Below are positions 7,551 through 7,746 of a stretch of 7,746 nt of DNA, in pieces. The translations under genes were made by a program, and so were the position numbers. Within the stretch, counting starts at the first letter, position 1. Each line of letters begins with the position of its first letter. Below the pieces are notes generated by a model. That model was not told the DNA's origin. It searched no databases and saw nothing but the letters and a program-made list of their open reading frames with translations. The stretch is from NCBI GenBank assembly GCA_014730235.1, contig WJIO01000325.1, positions 1 to 7,746 of the forward strand, in the 5' to 3' direction. Source of the stretch: Candidatus Poribacteria bacterium (GTDB taxonomy: Bacteria > Poribacteria > DTPJ01 > WJIO01).

Positions 7551-7746
7551 TCAGTCTTGTATGGGGAGGCCCATTTGATCCATTAGTTCAACATAGGCCG
7601 GATAGTCTTTGAGGATGTGCGAATCATATCTCCGGGTGCAGGTATAGGGCATATTCTGGTCCCGGGCTTCATAGGCCTTATATAAATAGTCCATGGCTTT
7701 TTCGTATTCGCCGATTTGTAAATGCCAGTGAGCCATGGCGAGGGGA
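7551..7746 (-). CDS. C-terminal end of a TPR-repeat protein, 5' part outside the window
   Basis: The minus-strand frame is open from the right edge to TGA at 7553-7551. At least three codons precede the internal Met at 7736, so that Met is probably not the start. The visible 65 residues contain a TPR helix pair (LAMAHWHLQIGEYEKAMDYL) followed by KAYEARD and a tail ending MDQMGLPIQD. This arrangement, a final TPR with AYEARD, a short variable stretch and a YDSHILKDYPAYVELM segment, resembles the C-terminus of many TPR proteins fused to CadC-like winged-helix, kinase or adenylate cyclase domains (family pattern: rsDPRF..Ll...GLP). Which effector domain sits upstream cannot be seen. It is on the same strand as the hydrolase gene, 136 bp upstream of it. 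Confidence 0.6.
   Translation of the reverse strand, partial: PLAMAHWHLQIGEYEKAMDYLYKAYEARDQNMPYTCTRRYDSHILKDYPAYVELMDQMGLPIQD

Overview
The window looks like a piece of a Bacteroidota chromosome. It has a full-length hybrid two-component system (HTCS) of the kind that controls glycan utilisation loci, outer-membrane-type lipoprotein signals, weak or absent Shine-Dalgarno sequences, and promoter-like TTG / TAnnTTTG elements. The genus cannot be told. Four protein-coding genes are supported, and two of them run off the window edges. No RNA gene, CRISPR array or insertion sequence was recognised.

Left part (1-1450): a minus-strand lipoprotein gene, open to the left edge, encodes a TIM-barrel protein resembling the catalytic domain of GH67 alpha-glucuronidases. 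The catalytic acid and both candidate bases are visible, but the usual N-terminal domain is missing and there is an inserted CxCxxC motif. It is divergent from the HTCS gene, and a 158-bp gap carries facing promoter-like elements.

Centre (1451-5542): the HTCS. In one 1363-residue chain it combines a signal peptide, about 13 propeller blade motifs, a Y_Y_Y domain, one membrane span, a histidine kinase, a receiver and an AraC-type DNA-binding domain, with all key residues present. The likely logic is periplasmic sensing of an oligosaccharide and direct transcriptional activation of a nearby glycan-degradation locus, possibly including the divergent GH67-like gene.

Gap (5543-5872): 330 bp between convergent genes. 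It holds a 10-bp direct repeat pair spaced 23 bp apart, several small inverted repeats, and a long hairpin next to the stop codon of the following gene.

Right part (5873-7746): the base composition becomes clearly more GC-rich. A minus-strand lipoprotein joins a short beta-helix-like N-terminal segment to an alpha/beta hydrolase with a GFSNG nucleophile elbow. Upstream of it, on the same strand, is the C-terminal tail of a TPR protein cut by the right edge. These two genes may belong to a different unit from the HTCS/GH67-like pair. Nothing here clearly amounts to an undescribed multi-gene system. The best leads are the GH67-like protein, the beta-helix/hydrolase fusion and the repeat pair.
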